A stretch of DNA of 57,453 nucleotides from an uncultured Clostridia bacterium. Lineage in GTDB: Bacteria; Bacillota; Clostridia; Christensenellales; Borkfalkiaceae. Shown here piece by piece: positions 39,531 to 48,621 of this stretch. Every line of letters begins with the position of its first letter. The first letter of the stretch is position 1. Location of the stretch: NCBI GenBank assembly GCA_947589385.1, contig CANPZW010000009.1, forward strand, positions 1 through 57,453, in the 5' to 3' direction. The position numbers and the translations under genes are program-made. The notes beneath the pieces are model-generated. The model was not told where the DNA came from and did not search any database. It saw nothing but the letters and a program-made list of their open reading frames with translations.

Positions 39531-41072
39531 TTAATTTTCAATCTCTTTGTCGGAATTGCTTTCCTGCGCTTCTTCGGGCAAAGGAACTTCTTCGTCGGTG
39601 ATTTTGCGTTTACGGAAATTAAGCACGCTTTTCAATGCCGACAGGAAAAATTTATCGCGTAGCAAAAGCAAAGCTAACCCGTAAATCAATACTCCCGCCG
39701 CGGTTATCAACAAAAACGTCCATACCGAATACGGAAGAAATTTCTGGATAAAATACGTAGCGCCGAACATGACGGCAGCCGCTATAATATACCTCCAACT
39801 GCACTTGAAAATTCCGCCGAAAGTTATGAATTTCTGCTTTAACGCAAATCCCGCGAGAATTACTGCGACAAGCGCTTCGCATACGGACGTTGCGATTGCC
39901 GCGCCCAGCGCCCCGTATTTAGAAATAAGCACATAATTCAGAACAAGATTTACCAGCGCGGCGCATACGGTTGCAATAGTGGAATACTTTTCCTTTCCTA
40001 TCGCAATGAACAGCTGGTTGCCGAATACTTCGGTCATACCCGACACTATAAATCTTACGGACATTATCTGCAACAAGACGGGCACTTCGCTATACCCCTC
40101 GCCCAAGAACCACGAACTTAAATTGCCCGCAAGCACGGCAAAGCCCGCTATCAACGGCAAGCCTGACATCCACACGTAATTTATCGCAAATTTAAGGTGC
40201 GTTTTAAGGCTTTCTACGTCGCCCGCGCGGAAGTCGTGCGCGTTGCGCGACATCATAACCGAAGATATAAACGCTACCACCATAAACGACGCCTCGTTTA
40301 TCTTATACGCCTGTTCGTAACAGCCGTTTTCGTAATCGGGATTTTTCGCAAGCAGCCCTATCATCGTTTTGTCGAAAACAGAATATACCGTTACGGCAAG
40401 CGTAGGCAAAAAAATCAACAGGCAGGGCTTCAAATGTCTTAAAAGTTTCAGTTTATTGACTTTGACGAAATGTATCTTTCTGAAAACCGAGGGCCACATT
40501 ATAATGTATGAAACAAACACGGAAGCGGCGAAACACAGGGTGTAAATCCAAGTGTCGTTTTCGGTTTTTACAAAGACAAAAATGCACACAAGCCCTATAA
40601 CGCGCATACTTATCGAGCGTAGAGCTATGGATTTGAAATTCTCTTCCCCGCGGAAAAAGTACTGAATATCAAAAGGCGTAGCCGCTAATTGCAGAGAAAG
40701 TATCAATATAAGCAAGTTATAGCTTTCCCCGAAGCCGACAGTAAAAATCACGGAATACAATACGGCAAGGGAAATGCCCGTAAGCGCCGATTTCCAAATA
40801 AACAGCTCCCAAAAAACCCTGCTTTTTTCCTCGGTATCGTCGCCGCAGGCGGCGATTTGCCGCTGTCCGTACATATCGAAGCCGAGACTTGCGAACAGAA
40901 TGAAATAGGAAATTATCGAAGCCGCAAAACTGTATCTTCCGTTGCCCGCCTCGTGCAGAACGCGCGAAAGATAGGGCGTTGTAACAAGAGGAACAATCAG
41001 CGTCAATACATTCGTTATGAAATTATATATAAAGTTCGATTTCAAACTTCGTCTTGCGGTATTTTTTTTCAT
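39531..41072 (-). CDS. Polysaccharide flippase (Wzx/MATE-like)
   Basis: 513 residues with about 14 membrane segments. It would move lipid-linked oligosaccharide units across the membrane. Typical features are the N-terminal SNFIYNFITNVLTLIVPLVTTPYLSRVL (quoted in part: start of helix 1, PYLSRVL motif), the conserved GAALATS-like GALGAAIATSVCEA near residue 395, and an acidic cytoplasmic tail. I chose the start at 41072 (MKKNTARR) because the longer frame lacks homology. It is the last gene of the heptose-containing polysaccharide operon. Confidence 0.88.
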   Translation of the reverse strand: MKKNTARRSLKSNFIYNFITNVLTLIVPLVTTPYLSRVLHEAGNGRYSFAASIISYFILFASLGFDMYGQRQIAACGDDTEEKSRVFWELFIWKSALTGISLAVLYSVIFTVGFGESYNLLILILSLQLAATPFDIQYFFRGEENFKSIALRSISMRVIGLVCIFVFVKTENDTWIYTLCFAASVFVSYIIMWPSVFRKIHFVKVNKLKLLRHLKPCLLIFLPTLAVTVYSVFDKTMIGLLAKNPDYENGCYEQAYKINEASFMVVAFISSVMMSRNAHDFRAGDVESLKTHLKFAINYVWMSGLPLIAGFAVLAGNLSSWFLGEGYSEVPVLLQIMSVRFIVSGMTEVFGNQLFIAIGKEKYSTIATVCAALVNLVLNYVLISKYGALGAAIATSVCEALVAVILAGFALKQKFITFGGIFKCSWRYIIAAAVMFGATYFIQKFLPYSVWTFLLITAAGVLIYGLALLLLRDKFFLSALKSVLNFRKRKITDEEVPLPEEAQESNSDKEIEN

Positions 41073-41165
41073 TGCAGAAATTCCACAGTCTATCCTGCCT
41101 TTATTATCAAAGTGAACAGGCGGATAAAACTTTCCTATAACGGTTCGCAATCTTTAATTTAATAA

Positions 41166-41242
41166 TCAGCAAATATTGTCGATTATTGCTTGCGCCGACC
41201 TTTCCCAACTGTACTTTTTCTATAAAGAAGCTCTTATGCGTT
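41166..41242 (-). pseudogene. 3' remnant of a glycosyltransferase gene
   Basis: Read on the minus strand in one frame, this stretch gives RYERIRASL, a TAG stop, then KKYSWERSAQAIIDNIC and a TGA. The SW-x-x-(S/A)A motif followed by a helix is the standard C-terminal end of GT4 glycosyltransferases; the intact neighbour ends in a similar KCSWKKMAETVRLI. The remnant begins right at the stop of that neighbour. It looks like the tail of another GT4 gene lost by deletion. Confidence 0.7.
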
Positions 41243-42306
41243 CATATCTGTTCGTTCTTTCCCAGCATAATTAGCCTTACGGTTTCAGCCATTTTTTTCC
41301 AACTGCATTTTTCGAGCAGTTCTTGTGCCTGTCCGTCAGTCATCGTCCTCCCGCCGCCGAGATTAACCGTGTTTTCATAGTCGTAAGGGTCGAAAAATCG
41401 TGCCGCATCCCCGTACACCTCTTTAAAAACGGGTATGTCCGAAAGATACAAAGCGCGGCAACCCGAAGCGACCGCTTCGAGGGGCGGAAGCCCGAAACCC
41501 TCATATGTCGACGGCAATATAAAGCCGCGGCAATGCTTGTAAAGCCAAGCCATCTGCCCGTCGGTTATATAGCCGAGAAATCTAAAATTGTTCACGCCGT
41601 TTTTTTCGGCGTTTTCGGTAAACTTGGGTACGGGGTTGCCCGCAATTATAAAGTTTTTATCGGGGTTGGCTTTGGCAAGTTCCAAAACGTACGCGAAATT
41701 TTTGTTGAGGTTAGCCGTTCCCACCGAAAAATAAAACTCGTCGGGAACGTCTTTCACCTCTTCCTCTTTCCATTTGAGAACGTGTTCATAACCGCTGTAT
41801 ATCACAACGGGGCGGCGTTTGAGTTTTGGATAAAAATGCATTATCCTGTCCGCCGAAAACTCCGAAACTGTGAACACGGCTTTGCTTTTATATATGTACG
41901 CCCGCACCAAAAAACTTATCTTTCGGAGCCACGACTTCTTTTCTTTGTAGTCGCGCTTTTCTTTGAACCTGACGTCGTGCAGGATAACGAAGTGCTTATA
42001 GAGTATGGGCGAATAATTGCCCGTGCATAAAAGCGGCAGCCCCGCTTTTTTGGCATAGCGCGGCAAAGTCCACTGTTCCCATAAATTATTTTTGAGCTTG
42101 CCCACTTTTACATAGCTTATGTTCCCGTCCTGCGGGGGCATGTCAGGCGCGTCGGGCGGCAGGGCGACTATCGCCTTAAAATCTTCAAGCTCTTTAAAGG
42201 CTTCCAAAAGCTCGAAGCCCAAACGCTGTACTCCCGTAAGTTTTTGGGTAAAAAATCTGCCGTCGATAATTATGGCGTTTTCAAGATTTAGTTTTCTTTT
42301 TGACAT
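41242..42306 (-). CDS. Glycosyltransferase family 4
   Basis: 354 residues, GT-B fold. The N-terminal acceptor domain begins IIIDGRFFTQKLTGVQRLGFEL; the nucleotide-sugar domain has YFSVGTANLNKNF (about 190), the beta-strand FIIAGNPVP and the EX7E motif in PSTYEGFGLPPLEAVASG (about 265-282), with SDIPVFKEVYGDAA after it. It transfers a sugar to the growing repeat unit, cytoplasmic face. It overlaps the upstream O-antigen polymerase/ligase gene by 26 bases. Sugar and linkage cannot be read from sequence. Confidence 0.88.
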   Translation of the reverse strand: MSKRKLNLENAIIIDGRFFTQKLTGVQRLGFELLEAFKELEDFKAIVALPPDAPDMPPQDGNISYVKVGKLKNNLWEQWTLPRYAKKAGLPLLCTGNYSPILYKHFVILHDVRFKEKRDYKEKKSWLRKISFLVRAYIYKSKAVFTVSEFSADRIMHFYPKLKRRPVVIYSGYEHVLKWKEEEVKDVPDEFYFSVGTANLNKNFAYVLELAKANPDKNFIIAGNPVPKFTENAEKNGVNNFRFLGYITDGQMAWLYKHCRGFILPSTYEGFGLPPLEAVASGCRALYLSDIPVFKEVYGDAARFFDPYDYENTVNLGGGRTMTDGQAQELLEKCSWKKMAETVRLIMLGKNEQI

Positions 42307-43522
42307 ATTTCAGAACTCCTCCCCACAACAAACCGAAAAACATCCAGTGATAAAGCCTTAAATATCCTTGATTTGCCTGCAAAACTATTGTAAAACATAA
42401 AAGCGCGTATGCGCAAGCCAAAAGCAAGCGCGTATCGGCGTTTGGATTTTTTTTGTAAACCTTTACGCACCCGACCAAAAGCGAAAGCGTAAGCCCGTAA
42501 AACAGTATAAATCCGCTTATGCCCAGTGTGGCAAGAATATCCAAAGTTACGTTTGTGGGAACATAGCCTGCGTCTTCGCCGAGATAAAGCCCATAGTTAC
42601 CCGGACCGACGCCGAAAAGCACATTTTCTTTGAAAACGCCGAAAGTTTCCGCCCACAGCGCAACCCGTCCGCCGGACGACTCGTTAAGCGACATTTTGAA
42701 AAGTCTTGCGAAAAACAGTTCGTAAACCGAAGGAAAAATCAACACAAACGCCAAGAAAAGTAGGATTACCGCCAGCGGGAAAAGTATTTTTTTGAGAGTT
42801 ATCCTTCCGCTTGCGAACCAAATCAAGTACGCCGAAACAAATACAAGCATTATTCCGACGAATCCTGTTGTGGAAGTCGAAATAAGAAACATTGCAAGAC
42901 AGACGACGATATCTTTCAGGTAATTCTTATCCTTGGCTATCAAGAACATAAATACGGAAAGCGCAAACCAAAACGTAAGATACGTGGCAAGATAGCTCGG
43001 CTCGTAAAACCATAGCTGAAAACGGAACACGTCCTCTACCGAGCCGTACGACGGCAAAAAAGGCAGCTCGTAACCGAATGCGACTTTTAATAACAGCTGC
43101 AACAAAAGCACGGCGAACTGAACATAAAACGAAAGTCTTAAAACGCTTATCATCTTTTTCAGCCCGTACGTCCTTACATAGGAAGCAAATCCGAAAATCA
43201 AAATTACGATATTGTAAAAAACGGAAAGCCAGAAAATCAGACCGCGAGTCGTATCAAAAGCAAAAACCGCAGAAATAAGCGAACTGCAAGCAAACAGAAC
43301 TATCCATACATTGAAATATAGCCTGTACTGCCCCTTTATTGCAAGCAGAATTACGAAGATAATCAAAAAAAGCTGGTCCAGCCGCAGGTTTACGCCTATA
43401 TTAAGTCCCCAGCGGTCTGCACCAATCAAAAGCACGGATATAAAACAAAATATATGGATAAATAGGTCAAGGTTTACCTTGACCTGAGAAATCGGTATTC
43501 TTTTGCTTTTAACCGTTTCCAT
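42281..43522 (-). CDS. O-antigen ligase/polymerase-like membrane protein (Wzy/WaaL)
   Basis: 413 residues with 10-12 membrane segments, a large outer loop, and the motif VLFGVGPGNYGLYLGEDAGYVPTNVTLDILATLGISGFILFYG (excerpted: GVGPGNYG at about residue 310) typical of the Wzy_C/O-antigen ligase superfamily. With the flippase and the initiating transferase it completes a Wzx/Wzy-type assembly route. AAGGC lies before the ATG, 13 bases after the preceding glycosyltransferase. No Wzz-type chain regulator is in the window. Confidence 0.85.
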   Translation of the reverse strand: METVKSKRIPISQVKVNLDLFIHIFCFISVLLIGADRWGLNIGVNLRLDQLFLIIFVILLAIKGQYRLYFNVWIVLFACSSLISAVFAFDTTRGLIFWLSVFYNIVILIFGFASYVRTYGLKKMISVLRLSFYVQFAVLLLQLLLKVAFGYELPFLPSYGSVEDVFRFQLWFYEPSYLATYLTFWFALSVFMFLIAKDKNYLKDIVVCLAMFLISTSTTGFVGIMLVFVSAYLIWFASGRITLKKILFPLAVILLFLAFVLIFPSVYELFFARLFKMSLNESSGGRVALWAETFGVFKENVLFGVGPGNYGLYLGEDAGYVPTNVTLDILATLGISGFILFYGLTLSLLVGCVKVYKKNPNADTRLLLACAYALLCFTIVLQANQGYLRLYHWMFFGLLWGGVLKYVKKKTKS

Positions 43523-43535
43523 TTTTGCCTTAAAT

Positions 43536-44549
43536 TCACCTTAATTTTTTTAAAATCTCTGCCGCAAAATTTTTATAGTTGAATTTCTCCGCGATAACAT
43601 TCCCGCAATCGGGCGTTTCAGGCTGCGCGGAAAGCTTTAAAGCAAGGTCGTTTTCGTCGCTGAAAAATACTACGGGCAAATCTTTGTAAACCTCGCGGAA
43701 CACTTCTATATCAGAAATTATAGGCTGGGTGTTTAAATACAGCGCTTCCATAGGGGGCGCGCCGAAGCCCTCGTAACGGGACGGCAGGACAAGAAATTTT
43801 GCTGTGCGCACTTCTTCGAAAAGTTGTTCGTCGGAAATTTTCCCCGTAAACTCGACGTTTTTATATTGGCTTTCGTCAAGCCTCAGCCCCGTAATGAAAT
43901 TGTCGCGCTCACCGATGATTTTAAGGGTCAAGCCCTCTGTCTTTTCGAATGCGGAAAGCAAAATTTTCAGACCCTTATTGGGTTTGACGTTGCCGACGAA
44001 AATTATTTTGTTTTCTTTGACCGCGGGCTCTGTATGAGATTGGGCATACTCAATCAAGGCTTTTGCAAGCCCCGGGTAATTCAGATAGCACTTCTCGGCA
44101 AGACGTTTGTAATAATACTTGCAGCGGTCCATCGTAAAGCGGGAAACGCAGGCTACCGACGCGGACCTTTTCATACATCTTTTCAGAAGATATTTTTTTA
44201 CCGCTCTGTCGGCAAAATTCTTCGAAGTGATTTTCATATCGAGGAAAATCAAATCGTGCATAACCGAATGAACGGGCACTTTTATCCCCAAAGGCACAAG
44301 GAAATTGGGAATAATCAGGCAGTCGCACTCCTTATTCACCCTCTTCTTCGCAAACCGAAAAAGCCCTGTTTTGGAATAAGGTTCGGTATTATCCTCTATT
44401 ATTTCGGCTCCCGCAAACTGCGAAAGATTCTGAGGCTTGCCTATCAAATAGTATTTATTTTCAGTATAATCCAGATTTTCGAGAATACCGAGGCATACTC
44501 TGCCTATCCCCGATTTCCCGATATATCTGCAATCTATCGCTATATTCAT
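43536..44549 (-). CDS. Glycosyltransferase family 4
   Basis: 337 residues, GT-B fold. The N-terminus is NIAIDCRYIGKSGIGRVCLGIL; the donor domain has IIFVGNVKPNKGLKILLSAF (about 185) and the EX7E region PSRYEGFGAPPMEALYL (about 252-268), then SDIEVFREVYKDLPVVFF. I chose the start at 44549, because the longer frame overlaps the upstream gene's stop at 44563 and MNIAIDCRY is the normal start. It resembles the 41242 gene in layout (SDIPVFKEVYGD versus SDIEVFREVYKD), so the two may have come from one duplication. Confidence 0.88.
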   Translation of the reverse strand: MNIAIDCRYIGKSGIGRVCLGILENLDYTENKYYLIGKPQNLSQFAGAEIIEDNTEPYSKTGLFRFAKKRVNKECDCLIIPNFLVPLGIKVPVHSVMHDLIFLDMKITSKNFADRAVKKYLLKRCMKRSASVACVSRFTMDRCKYYYKRLAEKCYLNYPGLAKALIEYAQSHTEPAVKENKIIFVGNVKPNKGLKILLSAFEKTEGLTLKIIGERDNFITGLRLDESQYKNVEFTGKISDEQLFEEVRTAKFLVLPSRYEGFGAPPMEALYLNTQPIISDIEVFREVYKDLPVVFFSDENDLALKLSAQPETPDCGNVIAEKFNYKNFAAEILKKLR

Positions 44550-44562
44550 ACGCCTTACAGCC

Positions 44563-45693
44563 TTAAAGGCAGGTGATTTCATTTATGATTTTTTCGGAAA
44601 AATCACGGAAAGTAAAAAGTTGAAGTATCCTTTCCCCCGCGGCTTTTCCGAGTTTTTCCCTGAGCGCGGAGTCGTCCGCAAGTTTTTTTATCGCTTCGGC
44701 AAATTTTTCGCCGTTGCCGTTTTCTACCTCCAACCCCGTAACGCCTGCCAAATTTACATAGTTTACGCCGCTGCCCGGGATTTTAAAAGTGACTGCGGGT
44801 TTACCGAAGTACATAGCTTCCGCAAGCGACAGCCCGAACGCTTCGTTTTTAGTGACGGAGGGGAAACAGAATATGTCGCAGGCGGAAAGATAAGCTTTCA
44901 AATCTTCGTCGGTCAATTTACCCAGAAATTCTATTTTATCGTCGCCTTCCGCTTTCTTTTTCAGTTCGGCGGTCAAAGGACCTTCGCCCCCGATAAAAAT
45001 TTTAAAATCGGCAGGCAATAGCCCGCTTGCCTCTATCAGATATTGCAAGCCCTTGTATTCCACATGCCGCCCCACCGCGAAACAAATGGTTTTACCTTTG
45101 TTTTCCGCGCGGACGGCTTCCGCTTTGGCTTTGGAATTTCCGTCAAGTTTCAGCCTTTCCTCGTTCACGCAGCTCGGAATGACGACGCATTTTCCCGCAT
45201 ACCTGCTTAAAAAAGGACTGCCCTCTACGTAATTCGGAGACGTGGCGATGATTTTATCCGCCCGTTTCAGCAAGCGTTCGGTCTGACCCTTGAATAATTT
45301 CCCCAAAATCTTCTGCTTGGTAATATCGAGGTGATAATAAACCACAAGCTTACAACCCTTATTCTTCTTCAACATCTTTAAAAGATAATGAGCCGCGAAC
45401 GGATTGGGGAAATGGAATATTACTACGTCGGGTTTAAAGGATTTAAATTGCCCTTTAAGCAATCTTTTATATTTAAAAGAAAGCGACTGGGAAGAAATTT
45501 TGGCGAAACAGCCGCACCGCGTTACTTTTACGCCGTCCAGCTCGTCAAATACCGTTTCCCTGCCGCCGTTAAAACAGAAGACAGCCTGTTCGCAATCTTC
45601 TTTACTTTTAAGCGCGTTCAAAATATCGCGCGCGGTCTGTTCTATGCCGCCTATATGCGGATACAGGTAATTGGAAATCTGTAAAATTTTCAT
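44563..45693 (-). CDS. Glycosyltransferase family 4
   Basis: 376 residues. N-terminus MKILQISNYLYPHIGGIEQTARDIL (quoted in part: GGIEQT) is the GT4 acceptor-binding loop. The donor half has ICFAVGRHVEYKGLQYLIEA (about 215), FIGGEGPL, and the EX7E motif in FPSVTKNEAFGLSLAEAMYFGKP (about 290-312). I chose the start at 45693, 2 bases after the gmhA stop, implying translational coupling. It is the third GT4 of the operon; four transferases in total (with the initiating one) predict a repeat unit of about four sugars. Confidence 0.9.
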   Translation of the reverse strand: MKILQISNYLYPHIGGIEQTARDILNALKSKEDCEQAVFCFNGGRETVFDELDGVKVTRCGCFAKISSQSLSFKYKRLLKGQFKSFKPDVVIFHFPNPFAAHYLLKMLKKNKGCKLVVYYHLDITKQKILGKLFKGQTERLLKRADKIIATSPNYVEGSPFLSRYAGKCVVIPSCVNEERLKLDGNSKAKAEAVRAENKGKTICFAVGRHVEYKGLQYLIEASGLLPADFKIFIGGEGPLTAELKKKAEGDDKIEFLGKLTDEDLKAYLSACDIFCFPSVTKNEAFGLSLAEAMYFGKPAVTFKIPGSGVNYVNLAGVTGLEVENGNGEKFAEAIKKLADDSALREKLGKAAGERILQLFTFRDFSEKIINEITCL

Positions 45694-45695
45694 AA

Positions 45696-46343
45696 TCAAC
45701 CGTAAAAAGCTTCTTCGAGCATAAGACAAAGACAATGGTAAACGGGAAGATGAAGCTCCTGAATCATATAAGTTTCGTCTGCGGGAACTTTTATCGCAAT
45801 GTCGGCGAAGCCCGCAAGTTCCCCGCCGCGCGCGCCCGTCAGAGCGATAACTTTAAGCCCCGCCGCCCTTGCCACGCACGCCGCGTTCATAACGTTACGG
45901 GAATTGCCCGAAGTGGAAATACCCATAAACACATCGCCTTTTTTACCGAAAACGAACGCCTGTTGGGCGAAAACAAATTCTCCGCCTTCCGCGACGTCGT
46001 TTACAAACGCAGTATTCAAAGCCTGATGCTCTCCGAGAACTATCGCAGGCAATCCGCATTGCAGTTTTTCGGACAGCGCGACGCCCCGTTCCCCGCCATA
46101 TCTTAAAAGTTTATCGGAAAACTCTTCGGGGCAGCGCCGCGGGAGCTTAAAGCTTTTCATCAATTCGCCCGCAATATGCTGTGCGTCGGCATAACTGCCC
46201 CCGTTGCCAGCCAAAAGAAGTTTACAGCCTTTTTTATAACATTCCGCAAGCGCTTCATACGCCGAAAGGATATCGTTTCGGCATACGACAAGCTGGGGAT
46301 ACCTGCTTTCGAGCGCGTCTAAACACGCAAAAACTTTTTCCAT
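45696..46343 (-). CDS. gmhA: Sedoheptulose 7-phosphate isomerase
   Basis: 215 residues (217 if the GTG at 46349 is used). SIS-domain enzyme that converts sedoheptulose 7-phosphate to D-glycero-D-manno-heptose 7-phosphate. Markers: LLAGNGGSYADAQHIAGEL (about residues 42-60) with the His/Glu that bind zinc in GmhA, and MGISTSGNSRNVMNA for phosphate binding (about 139-153), then ETYMIQELHLPVYHCLC with the metal-site residues. It follows hddC-gmhB with overlap of stop and start, so all heptose genes are co-translated. Confidence 0.92.
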   Translation of the reverse strand: MEKVFACLDALESRYPQLVVCRNDILSAYEALAECYKKGCKLLLAGNGGSYADAQHIAGELMKSFKLPRRCPEEFSDKLLRYGGERGVALSEKLQCGLPAIVLGEHQALNTAFVNDVAEGGEFVFAQQAFVFGKKGDVFMGISTSGNSRNVMNAACVARAAGLKVIALTGARGGELAGFADIAIKVPADETYMIQELHLPVYHCLCLMLEEAFYG

Positions 46344-46345
46344 AG

Positions 46346-47611
46346 TCACACCAGAATTTTATCTATACATTCGGAAAGATTTAAGCCACACACGTCGGCA
46401 TTATAGGGATTCCCGTTGCCGATATAAGCCGTTTTGCAACCCGCGTTCCTGCCGCACAGCACGTCGTTTTCGCCGTCGCCGACCATCCAGGAAGCCGAAA
46501 GGTCTATATTGAACTCCGCCGCCGCGCGTAAAAGCATGCCCGCCTTGGGCTTGCGGCAATCGCAGTCTGTTTTATATTCGGGGCGTTCCCCTTTAAACCC
46601 TTTATCGGGGTGGTGCGGGCAGAAATATATTTTGTCGAGATAGGCGCCTTCCGCCCCCAAAAGCGTTTCGAGTTTAGCGTGGATTTCGGATAGTTCTTCC
46701 AAACTTACCTCTCCCCGCGCTATGACGGGCTGATTGGATGCCACGATTGCAAGATAACCGCTTTCGTTTATTTTTTTCACCGCGCCACAAGCCCCGTCAA
46801 TAAGGGAAAGCTTGTCAATATCGGTAAGAAAGCCTACATATTTATTCAGCGTGCCGTCCCTGTCGAGGAAAATCGCGCGCTGCTTGCGGGAAAGATTTTT
46901 CTCCCACACCCTTCCGCGTTTAATATCTTCGGCAACGGCGTAATATCTGTCGGGCGTACCCATATCTTTGACATACTCGGGCGAATCGTAAACATACAGC
47001 TCTCCCGAAGGAATCAAAGGCTTCAATACATCCCTATCCAAGTCCGTTTTTTTAAGCGAGACAATTTCTTTGAAAATTTGCGGGGACAGCATATGAAGCC
47101 CCGCGTTCACCCTGTTGCGGTACCACAGCCGCTCGTCTTCCTTATGAAGCCAGCCTGTCACTTTCCCGTTCCCGTCGGCAAATATTATCCCGCTGTCGTA
47201 GGGGTGCGAATTGGGGTGGGTGAAGATAGTGGCAGCGCAGCGGTTGCGCTTATGCGCCGCAACAAAACGCGGGATATCCACATCAAAAATTATATCCCCG
47301 TTTATAAGTAAAAAATCATCGTGTATCCTGTCTTTCAGAAAATACAGCGCGCCAGCCGTTCCCAACGGCTCTTTCTCTTCTATATACTCTATATCCACGC
47401 CGAATTTTTTTCCGTCGCCGAAGTACTTTTCCACGGCTTCGCGAAGATATCCGACAACAAGAATTATTTGGGTAAATCCCTGCCTTTTAAGACATTCTAT
47501 CTGATATTGCAAAATTGGCTTACCGCAGATTTCTATCATGGGCTTCGGAACTTCGGAATTTACCGAAGCTATCCTGGTGCCCCTGCCGCCTGCCATTATT
47601 ACCGTTTGCAT
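46346..47611 (-). CDS. Fused heptose-1-phosphate guanylyltransferase and heptose bisphosphate phosphatase
   Basis: 421 residues, two enzymes in one chain. Residues 1-230 are a sugar-nucleotidyltransferase (IMAGGRGTRIASVNSEVPKPMIEICGKP excerpted: GGRGTR; INGDIIFDVD; NAGLHMLSP), most like HddC, which makes GDP-D-glycero-alpha-D-manno-heptose. Residues 240-421 are a HAD phosphatase like GmhB: FLDRDGTLNKYVGF with the nucleophile Asp, VASNQPVIARG, and the zinc site CPHHPD...CDCRKP, then MVGDGENDVLCG. It carries out the phosphatase step and the next step, nucleotidyl transfer. The TGATG overlap with hddA couples them. Confidence 0.9.
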   Translation of the reverse strand: MQTVIMAGGRGTRIASVNSEVPKPMIEICGKPILQYQIECLKRQGFTQIILVVGYLREAVEKYFGDGKKFGVDIEYIEEKEPLGTAGALYFLKDRIHDDFLLINGDIIFDVDIPRFVAAHKRNRCAATIFTHPNSHPYDSGIIFADGNGKVTGWLHKEDERLWYRNRVNAGLHMLSPQIFKEIVSLKKTDLDRDVLKPLIPSGELYVYDSPEYVKDMGTPDRYYAVAEDIKRGRVWEKNLSRKQRAIFLDRDGTLNKYVGFLTDIDKLSLIDGACGAVKKINESGYLAIVASNQPVIARGEVSLEELSEIHAKLETLLGAEGAYLDKIYFCPHHPDKGFKGERPEYKTDCDCRKPKAGMLLRAAAEFNIDLSASWMVGDGENDVLCGRNAGCKTAYIGNGNPYNADVCGLNLSECIDKILV

Positions 47612-48621
47612 CAGTTCTCCTGCGCGCTTTCGCGGTCGTACGATTCGGAAAGATAATATATTATGCGCGTGCCGCCGTCCTCGAAAGAAAAAGGAATCCT
47701 TAAAAGATTTTTAAATTCCGAAATGATTTTTTTATGGTCCTCCGGTCTTGCATAAAACACGAGAAATCCTCCGCCGCCTGCGCCGAGAAGTTTACCGCCG
47801 AGCGCGCCCGCCTTCAAGCCCTTTTCGTATAAACCGTCTATATATTCGTTCGAAACTACGCTGCCCGTCTGCCTTTTCAAAGTCCAAGTTTCGTTAAGCA
47901 GCCTGCCGAAATCGTCCAAATCGCGGGTTTTGTCTTCAAGCACTCTTTCGGCTTCATCGACGAGTTTAAGCATTTCCTTTAATTGCGCTGTCTTTTCTTT
48001 TACGGAAGGCGCCTGCTTGTGGATATCGGAAGAAATGCGCGTAAAGCCCGTAAAGAACATAAGAAGGTTGGAATTTAAAGCGCACTTTCTCTCCGCGGAC
48101 ATTATTATGGGCGAAACGGTATATGAATTATTTGCGAAATCTATCCTGTTGAACCCGCCGAAGGACGCGGCAATCTGGTCCTGCCAGCCTCCTCTTTCGG
48201 CGCACAGCCCGCGTTCTATATGAATGGCTTCGTCGGCAAGTTTCCTTTTATCGGCAAACTTGCCTTTCATGGCGTAAAACGCATTCAGCATCCCGACCGC
48301 AAACGAACTGCTTGTCCCAAGCCCCGTGCGCGCGGGCAAATCGGCTTCGTAGTTTAAGCGCAGTTCGTGCATGTCCATAAACTTCATCGTGTTCCTGATA
48401 AGGGGGTGTTCGATATCGTTCACGCAGCTTACGCGCTCCGTTTTGGCATATACGAGTTCGCTTGTATAGTCGAAAAATCTCGGCAAATGCCTTACGGTTA
48501 TGTAGCAATATTTATCGAAAGTCGTCGATAAAACGGCGCCGCCGTATTCGTTGAAAAACTCCGGCATGTCCGTTCCGCCGCCGAAAAAACTCATTCTGAA
48601 TGGCGTTTGGGTTATAATCAT
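47611..48621 (-). CDS. hddA: D-glycero-alpha-D-manno-heptose 7-phosphate kinase
   Basis: 336 residues, GHMP kinase. It phosphorylates the C1 of heptose 7-phosphate with ATP. Motifs: RMSFFGGGTDMPEFF at the N-terminus (sugar site), PARTGLGTSSSFAVGMLNAF (ATP-binding GHMP motif, about residues 95-114), and the C-terminal GGKLLGAGGGGFLVFYA. It is preceded directly by the initiating transferase (stop then start with no gap) and overlaps hddC-gmhB by one base. Confidence 0.93.
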   Translation of the reverse strand: MIITQTPFRMSFFGGGTDMPEFFNEYGGAVLSTTFDKYCYITVRHLPRFFDYTSELVYAKTERVSCVNDIEHPLIRNTMKFMDMHELRLNYEADLPARTGLGTSSSFAVGMLNAFYAMKGKFADKRKLADEAIHIERGLCAERGGWQDQIAASFGGFNRIDFANNSYTVSPIIMSAERKCALNSNLLMFFTGFTRISSDIHKQAPSVKEKTAQLKEMLKLVDEAERVLEDKTRDLDDFGRLLNETWTLKRQTGSVVSNEYIDGLYEKGLKAGALGGKLLGAGGGGFLVFYARPEDHKKIISEFKNLLRIPFSFEDGGTRIIYYLSESYDRESAQEN

